Part shown: piece by piece, positions 42,274 to 50,606 of the stretch | Layout of the letters: each line of letters starts with the position of its first letter | Position numbering within the stretch: position 1 is the stretch's first letter | Origin: Kiritimatiellia bacterium | GTDB lineage: Bacteria > Verrucomicrobiota > Kiritimatiellia > SLAD01 | Length of the DNA: 55,277 nucleotides | Reading direction: 5' to 3' | Assembly: GCA_007134735.1 (NCBI GenBank) | Contig: SLKG01000060.1 | Location: 1-55,277 of the forward strand | Notes under the pieces: model-generated | What the model was told of the DNA's origin: nothing | Seen by the model: the letters and a program-made list of their open reading frames with translations, nothing else | The model's database searches: none | Position numbers and translations under genes: made by a program

Positions 42274-43416
42274 ATGTTGTCCAAGGAAGAAATACAGCGA
42301 TACAGTCGTCATCTCCTCATTCCCGACATCGCGTTACGCGGCCAGGAACAACTCAAACAGGCCTCCGTACTGATCATCGGCGCAGGCGGCCTCGGGTCCC
42401 CGGCGACCCTGTACCTGGCGGCGGCGGGCATAGGCCGAATAGGCCTCGTTGATTTCGACGCGGTCGAATACTCCAATCTCCAGCGCCAGATCATCCACGG
42501 CACGGACGATGTGGGCCGCTCCAAGCTGGAATCGGCGAAGGAAAGCGTTCGCCGGATCAACCCCCTTATCGAGGTGGCGCTCCACGAGATGCCGTTGTCC
42601 TCTGAAAACGCGCTGGATGTCCTGTCCCCGTACGACGTGGTTATCGACGGGACCGACAATCTGCCGACCCGGTACCTGATCAACGACGCCTGCGTACTCA
42701 CGGGCAAGCCATACGTGTACGGCAGTATCTTTCGTTTCGAAGGCCAGGTATCGGTGTTTCATGCAAAGGAGGGGCCGTGTTATCGCTGCCTGTACCCCGA
42801 ACCGCCGCCACCGGGACTGGTTCCCAGTTGCGCGGAAGGCGGTGTGCTCGGCGTACTGCCCGGCGTCATCGGCGTTATCCAGGCCACCGAAGCCATCAAA
42901 CAAATCCTGGGCATCGGCGCCCCGCTGATCGGCCGGTTGCTTCTCTACGACGCGCTCAAGATGTCGTTCCGGGAACTGAAATTGCGGAAGGACCCGGAAT
43001 GCCCGGTCTGCGGTAAACACCCTTCGATCGATCGCCTGATCGATTATGAGCAGTTCTGCGGCATCGGCACGGAAGCCGAAACAGTTCATTTAAAACCGCA
43101 TGAATTGATTCGCGCACCCGAACTCAAGGAGTGCCTTGATCGCGGGAAACGGATCGTGCTGCTCGACATCCGGGAACCGCATGAGTATGAGATCGCCCAT
43201 TTGCCGGATGCCGTCCTGATCCCTCCCGGCGAACTGGAGAAACGTATTGGCGAACTGGACCGCGAGGCCGTGTTTGTTACCTATTGCCGAACGGGACCGC
43301 GAAGCGCGCGCGCCGTAAAGCTGATGCGCGAATCGGGTTTTCAACATGTGCGGAATCTCGAAGGCGGCATCCTTGCCTGGGCGGACGAAGTCGATCCCTC
43401 GCTTCCGAAGTATTAA
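42274..43416 (+). CDS. moeB: MoeB/ThiF-type adenylyltransferase with C-terminal rhodanese domain
   Basis: 380 aa. The E1-like domain has GAGGLGSPATLYLAAAGIG for ATP, the Asp/Arg region DFDAVEYSNLQRQIIHG, and zinc Cys pairs CYRC and CPVC. A rhodanese domain from about 280 has the active-site loop YCRTGPRSARAVKLM. Such fusions adenylate and thiolate the C-terminus of small sulfur carriers (MoaD/ThiS-like) for molybdopterin or thiamine sulfur transfer; which carrier is unknown, as none is nearby. I start at MLSKEEIQRYSRHL, the conserved N-terminus. The stop codon meets that of the convergent stress-protein gene. Confidence 0.93.
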   Translation: MLSKEEIQRYSRHLLIPDIALRGQEQLKQASVLIIGAGGLGSPATLYLAAAGIGRIGLVDFDAVEYSNLQRQIIHGTDDVGRSKLESAKESVRRINPLIEVALHEMPLSSENALDVLSPYDVVIDGTDNLPTRYLINDACVLTGKPYVYGSIFRFEGQVSVFHAKEGPCYRCLYPEPPPPGLVPSCAEGGVLGVLPGVIGVIQATEAIKQILGIGAPLIGRLLLYDALKMSFRELKLRKDPECPVCGKHPSIDRLIDYEQFCGIGTEAETVHLKPHELIRAPELKECLDRGKRIVLLDIREPHEYEIAHLPDAVLIPPGELEKRIGELDREAVFVTYCRTGPRSARAVKLMRESGFQHVRNLEGGILAWADEVDPSLPKY

Positions 43417-43856
43417 TGCTCCCGGCTCGGCACAACGAGGACGGGACAAGGGGATTTGCGCAGGACTCCTTCGGATACACTGCCCATCAGCAGCTGGTGC
43501 AGGGCGCCGTGCCCGTGTGAGCCCATGACCACGAGATCGGCTTGCTGCCGTTCAATCTCTTCGAGAATCTTGTTAACGGTAGGGCCCTGGATCAACAACG
43601 CCGTCACAGCAAGGCCCCTCGATTCCAGTTCCGCCCTGATTTCATGAATCCTCCGGTGCTCGTCCCGGAATTTTTCGGCCAGTTGATCGCGCACGGTCTG
43701 GGGGCCGGGGTCGTAGCCGACGAAGTCCGGATCCGGCGGCGCCACATGAAGCAGACATATCCGACATCCGTCAAATGCGCGGGCCAGGGTCTCGGCCGAG
43801 GCCACCACATTCGGCGTCACGCAGGAAAAATCAACGGCTGCGATAAGAACGTTCAT
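43413..43856 (-). CDS. Universal stress protein (UspA family)
   Basis: 147 aa single Usp domain. NVLIAAVDFSCVT opens the fold. The ATP-binding signature G-x2-G-x9-G-(S/T) is present as GSHGHGALHQLLMGSVSEGVL, and VMGSH and CPVLVVP complete the consensus. Probably a nucleotide-binding dimer acting under starvation or stress. I begin at MNVLIAAVDF; the track's 28 extra residues overlap the TPR gene. Its stop overlaps that of the convergent moeB-like gene. Confidence 0.94.
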   Translation of the reverse strand: MNVLIAAVDFSCVTPNVVASAETLARAFDGCRICLLHVAPPDPDFVGYDPGPQTVRDQLAEKFRDEHRRIHEIRAELESRGLAVTALLIQGPTVNKILEEIERQQADLVVMGSHGHGALHQLLMGSVSEGVLRKSPCPVLVVPSREH

Positions 43857-43896
43857 CAGTCTCCCCCATAAACCCGTCTGCCATCCTGTGTACCCG

Positions 43897-45798
43897 CTAA
43901 TCTTCCAGCCATTGACGGATAGCCGGGGCGGCCGGGTCATCGGGAACCAGGGCCAGAAACCGCCTATAATGACGACGGGCTTCCGAAAGCGTCTCCGGGT
44001 CCTGCGCGTAGATATGCCCGAGCAGATAATGCGCCAGCGCGTAATCGGGATCCACTCTCAACACGGCCCGGGCTTCACGAACGGCCGCTTCGCGGTTCTG
44101 CATATCCCAGTACAACAACGCCAGGTTATGCCGCGCGTTGCGCATGTCCGGCTGAAGTATGACCGCGCGTTCCAGGGCCCGGCGGGCCTCATCCCGACGT
44201 CCCATGGTTCGATGGGCCAACCCCAGATTATACCACGCCTGAACAAACGCGGGATCCAAGGTTACCGCCCGCTCGTAAAAACGAACGGCCGAATCCCAAT
44301 CTCCTCGCCGCTGATGGGTCACGCCCCGGTTAAACGCCTGCACCGCGGAACCGACGTCCCGGGCGATCTCAGGCGGTGATTCGACCGGATCGGGCGGCCG
44401 TGCCGGCCGCGTTTCAAGCGGCTCCTCCACGGCCGGCCTTAGACGGCGGATCCGTTCCCGAGCTTGTCCGGCGCGCGGATCTTCCGGGAATCTATCCTCG
44501 AACGCCTGATAGGCATTCAAGGCCCGATGGGTCAGGTCCAGGATTTCATCATAAAAACGAGCCAGCGCCCACAACGGATCCGGGTTATCCGGTTGTGCAT
44601 CGGAGGCCCGGCTCAAGGCCACGCGTGCTTCGTCATATTCCCCGAGCCGGGCCGCGGCATCCCCCAGCGCCAGGAGTACCGGAACCCAGTCGCCTCTTAA
44701 GTCGACCGCTCGCCGATAGGCTTCCAACGCTTCCCCATGTCTGCCGCGCACCGTGTAAAATCGACCCATCGCGTAGTGCGCATGGTCGGAATCGGGAGCC
44801 CATTCCACCGCCATGCGCAACGCCCGTTCCTCCAGTTCCGGGAGTCCATGCAGACGGGCTTCGGTCGCCGCACGAATACACACACCCGCGGCCAGGCCGG
44901 TTTCGCCTTCCGCCGCCAGACGCCGTGCGCGGTCTATCATGGCTTCCCAAGTATCGGCCGGGGTAACCGGTTCGGGCTCGGGTTCGGGTTCAATCGGCTC
45001 TGCTTCGGGAACAGGATCGGTCACCACATCCTCGGCCGGGGGCTCCAACTCTCCACGCATGCGTGCCAGCGCCCGCTCGGCGTCGCCGGTTCGAGGTAAA
45101 CCCGGCCCCAAATCCAGGTACTGCCGGTAAAACGTCCGGGCTTCCTCCTGCCGGTGGGGTTGACGCTCATACAGTACGGCCAGGTTGTACAACGCCGGCG
45201 GATAGTCCGGAACCGCTTCAAACGCCCGCATTAAGTAAGGCAATGCGGCCGAAGAACCGACGCGTTCCCATTCGAGCAGCGCCAGCGCCGTCAGAATCCG
45301 GGGAGAATGCGGATGTACGGACAGCGCCTCGTAGAAGGCCGACCGGGCCTCCCGCCGGTCCCCGGCATCCATATGTATCCACGCGATATATTCCAGAGGC
45401 CGGGTCTCCTCGGGAGCCAATTCGTATGCGCGACGCAATACCTGTATGGCCCGCTCGGCCTCGCCGCGGTCATGCATCAGGACGCCGATATTATACAGCA
45501 ACTCCCAGCGACGGGGGTCCATGCGCAGACTGCTTTCAAACGCTTCCAGGGCCGCTTCTTCATTATCCAGTTTCCATTCCACCCATCCCAGAAACGCATA
45601 GGCCCGGGCGTTTTCCTCGTGACCCGGCCGCTTGAGAATCGACTGCTCCAGCAAATCCTTGGCCCGGACCCACTCCCCCCGATCCATCCGGCGCAAGGCC
45701 TGTGCGAATTCACGCTCGCCCGGCATGTCGCCGCAGCCGAACGCCATCACCAGCGCCAGTAGTGCCGCACCCATCCAAATGTATGTGGTGTGTCGCAT
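43897..45798 (-). CDS. TPR-repeat lipoprotein (633 aa)
   Basis: The signal peptide has a lipobox-like LVMAFGCG. Two TPR blocks follow (about 45-230 and 300-630), joined by a Pro/Glu/Asp-rich linker near 260-285 (repeated EPEPEPEP). Repeats are canonical (VQAWYNLGLAHRTMGRRDEARRALERAVILQPD). It should be a membrane-anchored scaffold. No enzymatic domain is present. A roughly 220-nt repeat-containing gap separates it from yjbQ upstream, so it has its own promoter or leader there. Confidence 0.88.
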   Translation of the reverse strand: MRHTTYIWMGAALLALVMAFGCGDMPGEREFAQALRRMDRGEWVRAKDLLEQSILKRPGHEENARAYAFLGWVEWKLDNEEAALEAFESSLRMDPRRWELLYNIGVLMHDRGEAERAIQVLRRAYELAPEETRPLEYIAWIHMDAGDRREARSAFYEALSVHPHSPRILTALALLEWERVGSSAALPYLMRAFEAVPDYPPALYNLAVLYERQPHRQEEARTFYRQYLDLGPGLPRTGDAERALARMRGELEPPAEDVVTDPVPEAEPIEPEPEPEPVTPADTWEAMIDRARRLAAEGETGLAAGVCIRAATEARLHGLPELEERALRMAVEWAPDSDHAHYAMGRFYTVRGRHGEALEAYRRAVDLRGDWVPVLLALGDAAARLGEYDEARVALSRASDAQPDNPDPLWALARFYDEILDLTHRALNAYQAFEDRFPEDPRAGQARERIRRLRPAVEEPLETRPARPPDPVESPPEIARDVGSAVQAFNRGVTHQRRGDWDSAVRFYERAVTLDPAFVQAWYNLGLAHRTMGRRDEARRALERAVILQPDMRNARHNLALLYWDMQNREAAVREARAVLRVDPDYALAHYLLGHIYAQDPETLSEARRHYRRFLALVPDDPAAPAIRQWLED

Positions 45799-45848
45799 GT
45801 GATCAGTGATCAGTTAGGTCTCCGGGCTTTTCCCGGATTTTTCAGCAA

Positions 45849-45935
45849 GCCGAATATCCAATATCCAACAAGGAATAACCAGGGATCAAATTTGAAAATT
45901 GGACATTCCTTGTTGGCTGTTGGACATTGAACCTC
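45849..45935. repeat. Inverted pair of the 'atatccaac...caaggaat' repeat
   Basis: A forward copy (ATATCCAATATCCAACAAGG) at about 45849-45880 and an inverted copy (TTCCTTGTTGGCTGTTGGAC) at about 45905-45930 could fold into a long imperfect stem. The flanking 46-kb gap (45799-46017) holds no gene. Confidence 0.8.
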
Positions 45936-46017
45936 TATGGATCATGAATGGTTTCTTAGTTCCCCTGTCTAAACACTGAATACTACTTACTTCTTACTTA
46001 CTTGCTTACTTCCCCCA

Positions 46018-46407
46018 TCAGCCCGCCGCGACCCACACGGTACGCGATCGCGGGCCGTCAAACTCACAAAAAAAGATTCCCTGCCACGTACCCAACTGCA
46101 TTCGGCCGCCCTGCACGTACACACGGGCCGACGACCCCATCATGCTCGCCTTGACATGCGCCGCCGTATTGCCTTCGGCATGTTCATAATCGCCTTCCCA
46201 CGGAATCAACCGGTCCAGTACGACCTTCATGTCACGCATAACATCGGGATCGGCATGCTCATTGATGGTGATACCGGCGGTCGTATGAGGAACAAATACC
46301 GTGACCCAACCCTCATGAACTTTCAGTTCCTTCGCGGCGGCCTCCACGTCGGCCGAGATCTCGACAAAATGTGTGCGATGCGCCGTATGTATGGATATCC
46401 GTTTCAC
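46018..46407 (-). CDS. YjbQ/UPF0047 family protein (secondary thiamine-phosphate synthase type)
   Basis: 129 aa. Conserved features are the VFVPHTTAGITINEHADPDVMRD core (His, Thr, Asn, Glu positions of the presumed active site), GNTAAHVKASMMGSS and the C-terminal LGTWQGIFFCEFDGPR-R. Members of this family can show weak thiamine-phosphate synthase activity; the physiological role is unsettled. Start is GTG. A promoter-like TTGATA/TAGGAT pair precedes it. It is divergent from the CNNM-type genes. Confidence 0.93.
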   Translation of the reverse strand: MKRISIHTAHRTHFVEISADVEAAAKELKVHEGWVTVFVPHTTAGITINEHADPDVMRDMKVVLDRLIPWEGDYEHAEGNTAAHVKASMMGSSARVYVQGGRMQLGTWQGIFFCEFDGPRSRTVWVAAG

Positions 46408-46416
46408 TGTTGCGCC

Positions 46417-46445
46417 ATCCTAAACGATAGTGTAGAGGATATCAA
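46417..46445 (-). promoter_or_regulatory. yjbQ-type gene promoter in the divergent gap
   Basis: On the minus strand TTGATA, a 17-nt spacer and TAGGAT, 9 nt before the GTG start. The whole divergent gap to the plus gene is only 47 nt, so the two promoters must overlap. Confidence 0.55.
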
Positions 46446-46454
46446 GAACCGCAG

Positions 46455-47702
46455 ATGAATACAGTTATTCTTCTTCAAGTCTTGTCCCTGATCCTGCTTC
46501 TCGGCCTATCCGCGCTGTTTTCCAGCTCGGAAGTCGCCTTCTTCTCTATGGACCCCCTCCGGATCCGGCGCCTGGGCGAAAAAGATGCAACCGCCGCCGC
46601 TCGCATCAAGTCCCTGATATCTCCTCCAACCCGGCTTCTGTCCACGATTCTAATCTCCAATATGGCGATCAACGTCGTCGTGTCCGTCGTGGGGTTCGCC
46701 CTTGCCGAAAACCTGTTCCCGGGACGAGGAGAAGGCGTGGCCATCGTCGGCATGACCCTCTTACTCCTGATCTTCGGCGAGATCAGTCCCAAACGGATCG
46801 CGATGTACTGGCCCGAAATCCTCTGCGCCTGGTATGCGCCGATTCTGATGGCCACGATGAAGGCTCTGACCCCCGTGCGGATCGGCCTGGAGAAGATCAC
46901 CGAAACCTTCCATCACGTGTTCCGGCCGCGCGGCCGCACCCTCTCGGAAGACGAATTCGCGTCGGTGGTGGAGATGAGCGAAGAGGAAGGCGTGCTCCAG
47001 GAAAGCGAGCGCGCCATGGTGAAATCCGTCATCCGCCTCGAGGATCTACAGGCTAAGGATGTGATGACTCCGCGCGTGGATATTATCGGGATCGACCTGC
47101 AGGATTCGCCTAGTGACCCCGTGACGGTGGCCCGGCGCACGCCTCTGCGGCAGATTCCGCTCTATCGCGAACAACTCGACCGGATCGAGGGGCTGCTCGA
47201 CACCCGCCGGTTCCTGCTGGATCCCGGCCACGATCTACGAAACGCCTGGATGCCGCCCCTTTTCGTACCCGAGACCTGCCCCCTCGACAAAATGCTTGCG
47301 CAGTTTCTGCGCGAACGCAAACGCGCGGCGGTGGTGGTCGATGAATACGGCGGCACCGCCGGGATCGTAACCCGCGGGGATATCCTGGAGGAAATTACCG
47401 GGGACATCGACGATGAACATGCCGCCCACAAACTGCTCTTTGAGAGCATGGGCCCGAACCGGTGGCTGGTGGATGGACGGGTCAGCCTGGAGGAAATCAA
47501 CACCCGTCTTGATCTCGACCTGGAGGCCGAGGGCGTGGACCGGCTGGCGGGCTGGATCGCCGCGCAACTGGAACGCATGCCGCAGGTCGGTGAATCCGTA
47601 GACGCCCAGAGCTGCCGCGCAACGGTCCAGCACATGCGCCAGCACCGCATCACCCTGGCGCAGCTCGAAAAAATCGGTGTCGCGGAGGACCGGGAGTCAT
47701 GA
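46455..47702 (+). CDS. CNNM/CorC-type membrane protein with CBS pair and CorC domain
   Basis: 415 aa. The N-terminal CNNM (DUF21) domain has about four helices (LLGLSALFSSSEVAFFSMDPLRIRRL is typical). Two CBS motifs follow at about 195-320 (VMTPRVDIIGID; AVVVDEYGGTAGIVTRGDILEEITGDI). The C-terminal CorC/HlyC FAD-like domain (about 340-415) has DGRVSLEEINTRLDLDLEAEGVDRLAGWI. The family includes Mg2+/Co2+ efflux or resistance proteins; the older hemolysin label is not supported by function. It overlaps the next gene of the same family by four bases (ATGA). Confidence 0.93.
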   Translation: MNTVILLQVLSLILLLGLSALFSSSEVAFFSMDPLRIRRLGEKDATAAARIKSLISPPTRLLSTILISNMAINVVVSVVGFALAENLFPGRGEGVAIVGMTLLLLIFGEISPKRIAMYWPEILCAWYAPILMATMKALTPVRIGLEKITETFHHVFRPRGRTLSEDEFASVVEMSEEEGVLQESERAMVKSVIRLEDLQAKDVMTPRVDIIGIDLQDSPSDPVTVARRTPLRQIPLYREQLDRIEGLLDTRRFLLDPGHDLRNAWMPPLFVPETCPLDKMLAQFLRERKRAAVVVDEYGGTAGIVTRGDILEEITGDIDDEHAAHKLLFESMGPNRWLVDGRVSLEEINTRLDLDLEAEGVDRLAGWIAAQLERMPQVGESVDAQSCRATVQHMRQHRITLAQLEKIGVAEDRES

Positions 47703-48670
47703 TCGCCGCATGGGAAATCGCTGTACTGGCCGCCTGCTTCATCGGAGCCGCATTCTATGCCGGCATGGAGACGGGCGTGGTTTCCGTGAACCGGTTGCGC
47801 CTGCACCATCTTGTGCGCCGGAACCGGAAAGGCGCGCGCATCATCCAGAAGTTTCTCGATGAACCGGACAGCCTGCTGGGTACGACCCTGGTCGGAACCA
47901 ATATCTGCCATGTGGCCGTGTCCGTCACGGCCGCCAGCATCGCCACGTCGCTGTTGGGTACGCGGGGCCTGTGGGTCGCGTCCCCCCTTGTTACGGTGGC
48001 CTTGCTGATCGGCGGCGAATACCTTCCAAAAGCATGGTTTCGAAGCTATCCGGCCTATCGGGTTATTCCCTTTGCCCGCATCCTGCTGGTCTCGCGGTAT
48101 GTGTTCTATCCCATCGGGATGGCGGTTACCACCCTCGCCCGCTACGCCGTGCCCGCGCCCGACCCGGACCAGAAGAAAAAGGAACCCCTCATCACGCGCG
48201 AGGAGATCATGCATCTCACCCGCGAAAGCGAACAGGCGGGTTCGTTTTCAGCCGACGAACGCCGCATGATTCATGGTGTTCTCGAACTGACCCGGAAACC
48301 ATGCGGATCCATCATGGTTCCGCGGGATCGAATGATCACCGTACAGGCCGATTCTTCAACCGATGACCTGATCCAACTCGTCCGCGACAAGGGATTCAGC
48401 CGGTTGCCCGTGCTGGACGCGGCCGGGAATCAATTCATCGGCGTGACCCATATTCGCGATGTGCTCACGGACCCCGGCCGATCTCGCAAAACCGCGAGGG
48501 ATTACGTGCGCCCCCCGCAAATCGTTCCGGCTTCACTGTCCGCCGAACAGGTTCTGCCGCGTATGCAGCAATCACGACAACCCATGGCCCTCGTGGCCGA
48601 TGACCGGGATGAAATCGTCGGCCTGGTCACCATCGAGGATATCTTGGAGGAAATTGTCGGAACGCTCTGA
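47699..48670 (+). CDS. CNNM-domain CBS protein without CorC domain
   Basis: 323 aa. The CNNM domain (FIGAAFYAGMETGVVSVNRLRLHHL) is followed by two CBS units (IMVPRDRMITVQADSS; FSRLPVLDAAGNQFIGVTHIRDVL; MALVADDRDEIVGLVTIEDILEEIVGTL), ending there, so the CorC domain of its neighbour is missing. Translational coupling to the previous gene suggests that the two form a heteromeric transporter or regulator pair. Confidence 0.9.
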   Translation: MIAAWEIAVLAACFIGAAFYAGMETGVVSVNRLRLHHLVRRNRKGARIIQKFLDEPDSLLGTTLVGTNICHVAVSVTAASIATSLLGTRGLWVASPLVTVALLIGGEYLPKAWFRSYPAYRVIPFARILLVSRYVFYPIGMAVTTLARYAVPAPDPDQKKKEPLITREEIMHLTRESEQAGSFSADERRMIHGVLELTRKPCGSIMVPRDRMITVQADSSTDDLIQLVRDKGFSRLPVLDAAGNQFIGVTHIRDVLTDPGRSRKTARDYVRPPQIVPASLSAEQVLPRMQQSRQPMALVADDRDEIVGLVTIEDILEEIVGTL

Positions 48671-48735
48671 TTTCAGGAGCGCGGCGAAATGCGCACTTGA
48701 GGGATCCGAATGCCGAATTCAAAAAGGAGTTGAAC

Positions 48736-49407
48736 GTGTTGAATAAGCCATCAGGCAAGAAACCGCCGGCCGCTGAAACATCATCGCGCCCGTCCGCCAC
48801 GATCATTCCCGCCGCGGCCGTGATCGTCATCGCCGTCTATGCCGCCACGCAACTGCTTGCCGATATCGCCAGCCTCAAGATCGGCGTGGTGTTCGGCCTG
48901 GCGGTGGATATGGGCGCCTTCATCTTCCCCATCACTTTCACGCTCCGCGATCTGGCCCACAAGGTGCTCGGCCGGAAAAACACGCGCGTATTGATCATTG
49001 TGGCCGCCCTGATCAACCTCGCCGCCGTGGGGTACCTCCTCTTTTCGGCGCAGGTGCCGAGCGATGAAGGCTGGGGCCTGGGCGGGGAATTCGCCGCCAT
49101 CTTCACGCCGATGTGGCGCATCGTGATCTCCTCCATCGTGGCCCAAATCGTCAGCCAGCTCATCAATACCGAAGTCTATCACTGGTTCGTCACCCGTATC
49201 ACCACCCGGTTTCAATGGGCACGGGTGCTGGTGAGCAATACCGTGGCCATTCCGATCGACAACGCCATCTTCGTCATCGGCGCGTTCGGCTGGGCCATGC
49301 CCTGGAGCACCATCGGAGAGATCTTCCTCGTAAACTTCGCAATCAAATACATCGTCATGCTCTTCAGCATTCCGCTGATCTATGCGACAAAATACGACGT
49401 GCGGTGA
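48736..49407 (+). CDS. Queuosine-precursor transporter (VUT/YhhQ family)
   Basis: 223 aa, with six hydrophobic helices. The family core is FGLAVDMGAFIFPITFTLRDLAHKVLGRKNTRVLI and the late block WARVLVSNTVAIPIDNAIFVIGAFG. Members import preQ0/preQ1 for tRNA queuosine synthesis. I start at a GTG (48736) with AAGGAG 6 nt upstream; a TTG just after is an alternative. The gene lies 65 nt after the CNNM pair on the same strand. Confidence 0.9.
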   Translation: MLNKPSGKKPPAAETSSRPSATIIPAAAVIVIAVYAATQLLADIASLKIGVVFGLAVDMGAFIFPITFTLRDLAHKVLGRKNTRVLIIVAALINLAAVGYLLFSAQVPSDEGWGLGGEFAAIFTPMWRIVISSIVAQIVSQLINTEVYHWFVTRITTRFQWARVLVSNTVAIPIDNAIFVIGAFGWAMPWSTIGEIFLVNFAIKYIVMLFSIPLIYATKYDVR

Positions 49408-49445
49408 CGGGTATCGCGTGTCGGGTGTCGCGTGTCGCGAAGGAT

Positions 49446-49492
49446 TTCCAGTCGTTGGAAGGAAATTCGATGTCGATTTCCAATCGTTGGAA
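49446..49492. repeat. 47-nt double-dyad element (copy 2)
   Basis: TTCCAGTCGTTGGAA and TTCCAATCGTTGGAA, 17 nt apart (GGAAATTCG...CGAT), matching the arrangement at 30678-30724 base for base in spacing. Located 38 nt after the transporter stop. Confidence 0.87.
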
Positions 49493-49496
49493 GTTA

Positions 49497-49615
49497 CGCG
49501 GCGGGGGCGCCGCGGCTCCAAATCCCGCGCTGCTTCATCATAATGGAGCCCCGACGCCCTCGTCGGGGAAACGCACCCCACGGGCGCACCGCGCGGCGGG
49601 GGCGCCGCGGCTCCA
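49497..49615. repeat. GC-rich REP-like hairpins (GGAGCC family)
   Basis: Two direct copies of GGCGGGGGCGCCGCGGCTCC (49497-49520 and 49593-49615) frame a perfect hairpin CCCCGACG-CCCT-CGTCGGGG at about 49549. The gap up to aroD holds no gene. Confidence 0.75.
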
Positions 49616-49762
49616 TGTTCCCGCGGGTCACCCCGGACCTGTCGCGGGATCTCCAACCGGAGATGTCTCGACTTCACCCGGGAAGACGGCTAAGCTTCCT
49701 CCTTGGAGAATTTTGGCGCACTCGCAGATGAGCGGACATCCGAAACCTGAAACCGTGTTGTC

Positions 49763-50467
49763 ATGAACAAACCCGTCGTCCAGTTTGGCTCCGTAAGCGT
49801 TGGCGATGTGCCGCGCCTGGTCGGTATTGTGTCTTCGCTCGACCAGGCCGATTCCCTGTTTTCGGGCGATCGCCCGCCGTGCGACCTGATCGAACTGCGC
49901 CTCGACCGCATCGGCGTGGATACGGATGACTGGCTCGAATGCGGAAAGGCCGTGGAAGCGCAGGGCTTCCCGGTTATCGCCACGCTCCGTATCGGGGAAG
50001 AAGGCGGGAACTGGACCGGACCCGACACGGCGCGGCGCTCTGTCTTTTTGAACGCCCTGGAACATCTTTCGGCCATTGACATCGAACTCCGCAGTGCCCT
50101 GCTGTCGGAGCTGGCGGAACATGTTGAACGGCGCGAACGCGGCCTCATCGTTTCTCATCATGATTTCAAGAAAACCCCGCAGGAAGCGGATCTCGAGGAG
50201 GTCATCCGGCGCGCCTCGGTTAACAACCATACCGTTGTCAAAATCGCCGCCCACATTGAAAGGGAAAACGACATCGCGCGCCTGAAAAGCCTGTTCTCCC
50301 GGGAACGATCGCTTCCGCTTTGCATCATCGGCATGGGCGAAGCCGGTACGCCCACGCGTGTCGAATTTCCGAAACTCGGATCGTGTCTCGCCTACGGTCA
50401 TCTCGGCGAATCCACCGCTCCGGGCCAGTTGCCGCTCACCGAACTCGCCGCGCGAATCCGGCGGTGA
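49763..50467 (+). CDS. aroD: Type I 3-dehydroquinate dehydratase
   Basis: 234 aa class-I enzyme of the shikimate pathway that forms a Schiff base. Conserved blocks are DLIELRLDRIG, VIATLR, the catalytic His in LIVSHHDFKKTP, the Lys in VVKIAAHIEREND and the late GEAGTPTRVEFPKLGSCLAYG. No Shine-Dalgarno is evident. Upstream is a 350-nt repeat-rich gap, downstream another repeat, so it is probably an independent unit. Confidence 0.95.
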   Translation: MNKPVVQFGSVSVGDVPRLVGIVSSLDQADSLFSGDRPPCDLIELRLDRIGVDTDDWLECGKAVEAQGFPVIATLRIGEEGGNWTGPDTARRSVFLNALEHLSAIDIELRSALLSELAEHVERRERGLIVSHHDFKKTPQEADLEEVIRRASVNNHTVVKIAAHIERENDIARLKSLFSRERSLPLCIIGMGEAGTPTRVEFPKLGSCLAYGHLGESTAPGQLPLTELAARIRR

Positions 50468-50499
50468 GCGGTCCGGGCGCCCGTGCCGGCAGGGTTTTC

Positions 50500-50600
50500 G
50501 GTTATAGGTTTCAGGTTCTGGGGTTTTGGGATAATATTCCGCTGGCCTACCGGCACCTATAACCCATAACCTAGAACCCACAACCTAGAACCTGTAACCC
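50500..50600. repeat. Inverted repeat built of AACCTATAACC / AACCTAGAACC units
   Basis: A left block (GGTTATAGGTTTCAGGTTCT) and a right block of near-tandem AACCTAGAACC-type words (50556-50600) are inverted with respect to each other around a loop of about 30 nt. The right block ends 7 nt before the polX start, so the stem could cover its ribosome-binding region. Confidence 0.75.
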
Positions 50601-50606
50601 TCTACC

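Noticed and set aside
48781-49677. 298-aa minus-strand ORF
   Set aside because: Antisense to the queuosine-precursor transporter and reading through the 47-nt dyad; Asp/Gly/Glu/His-rich shadow composition.
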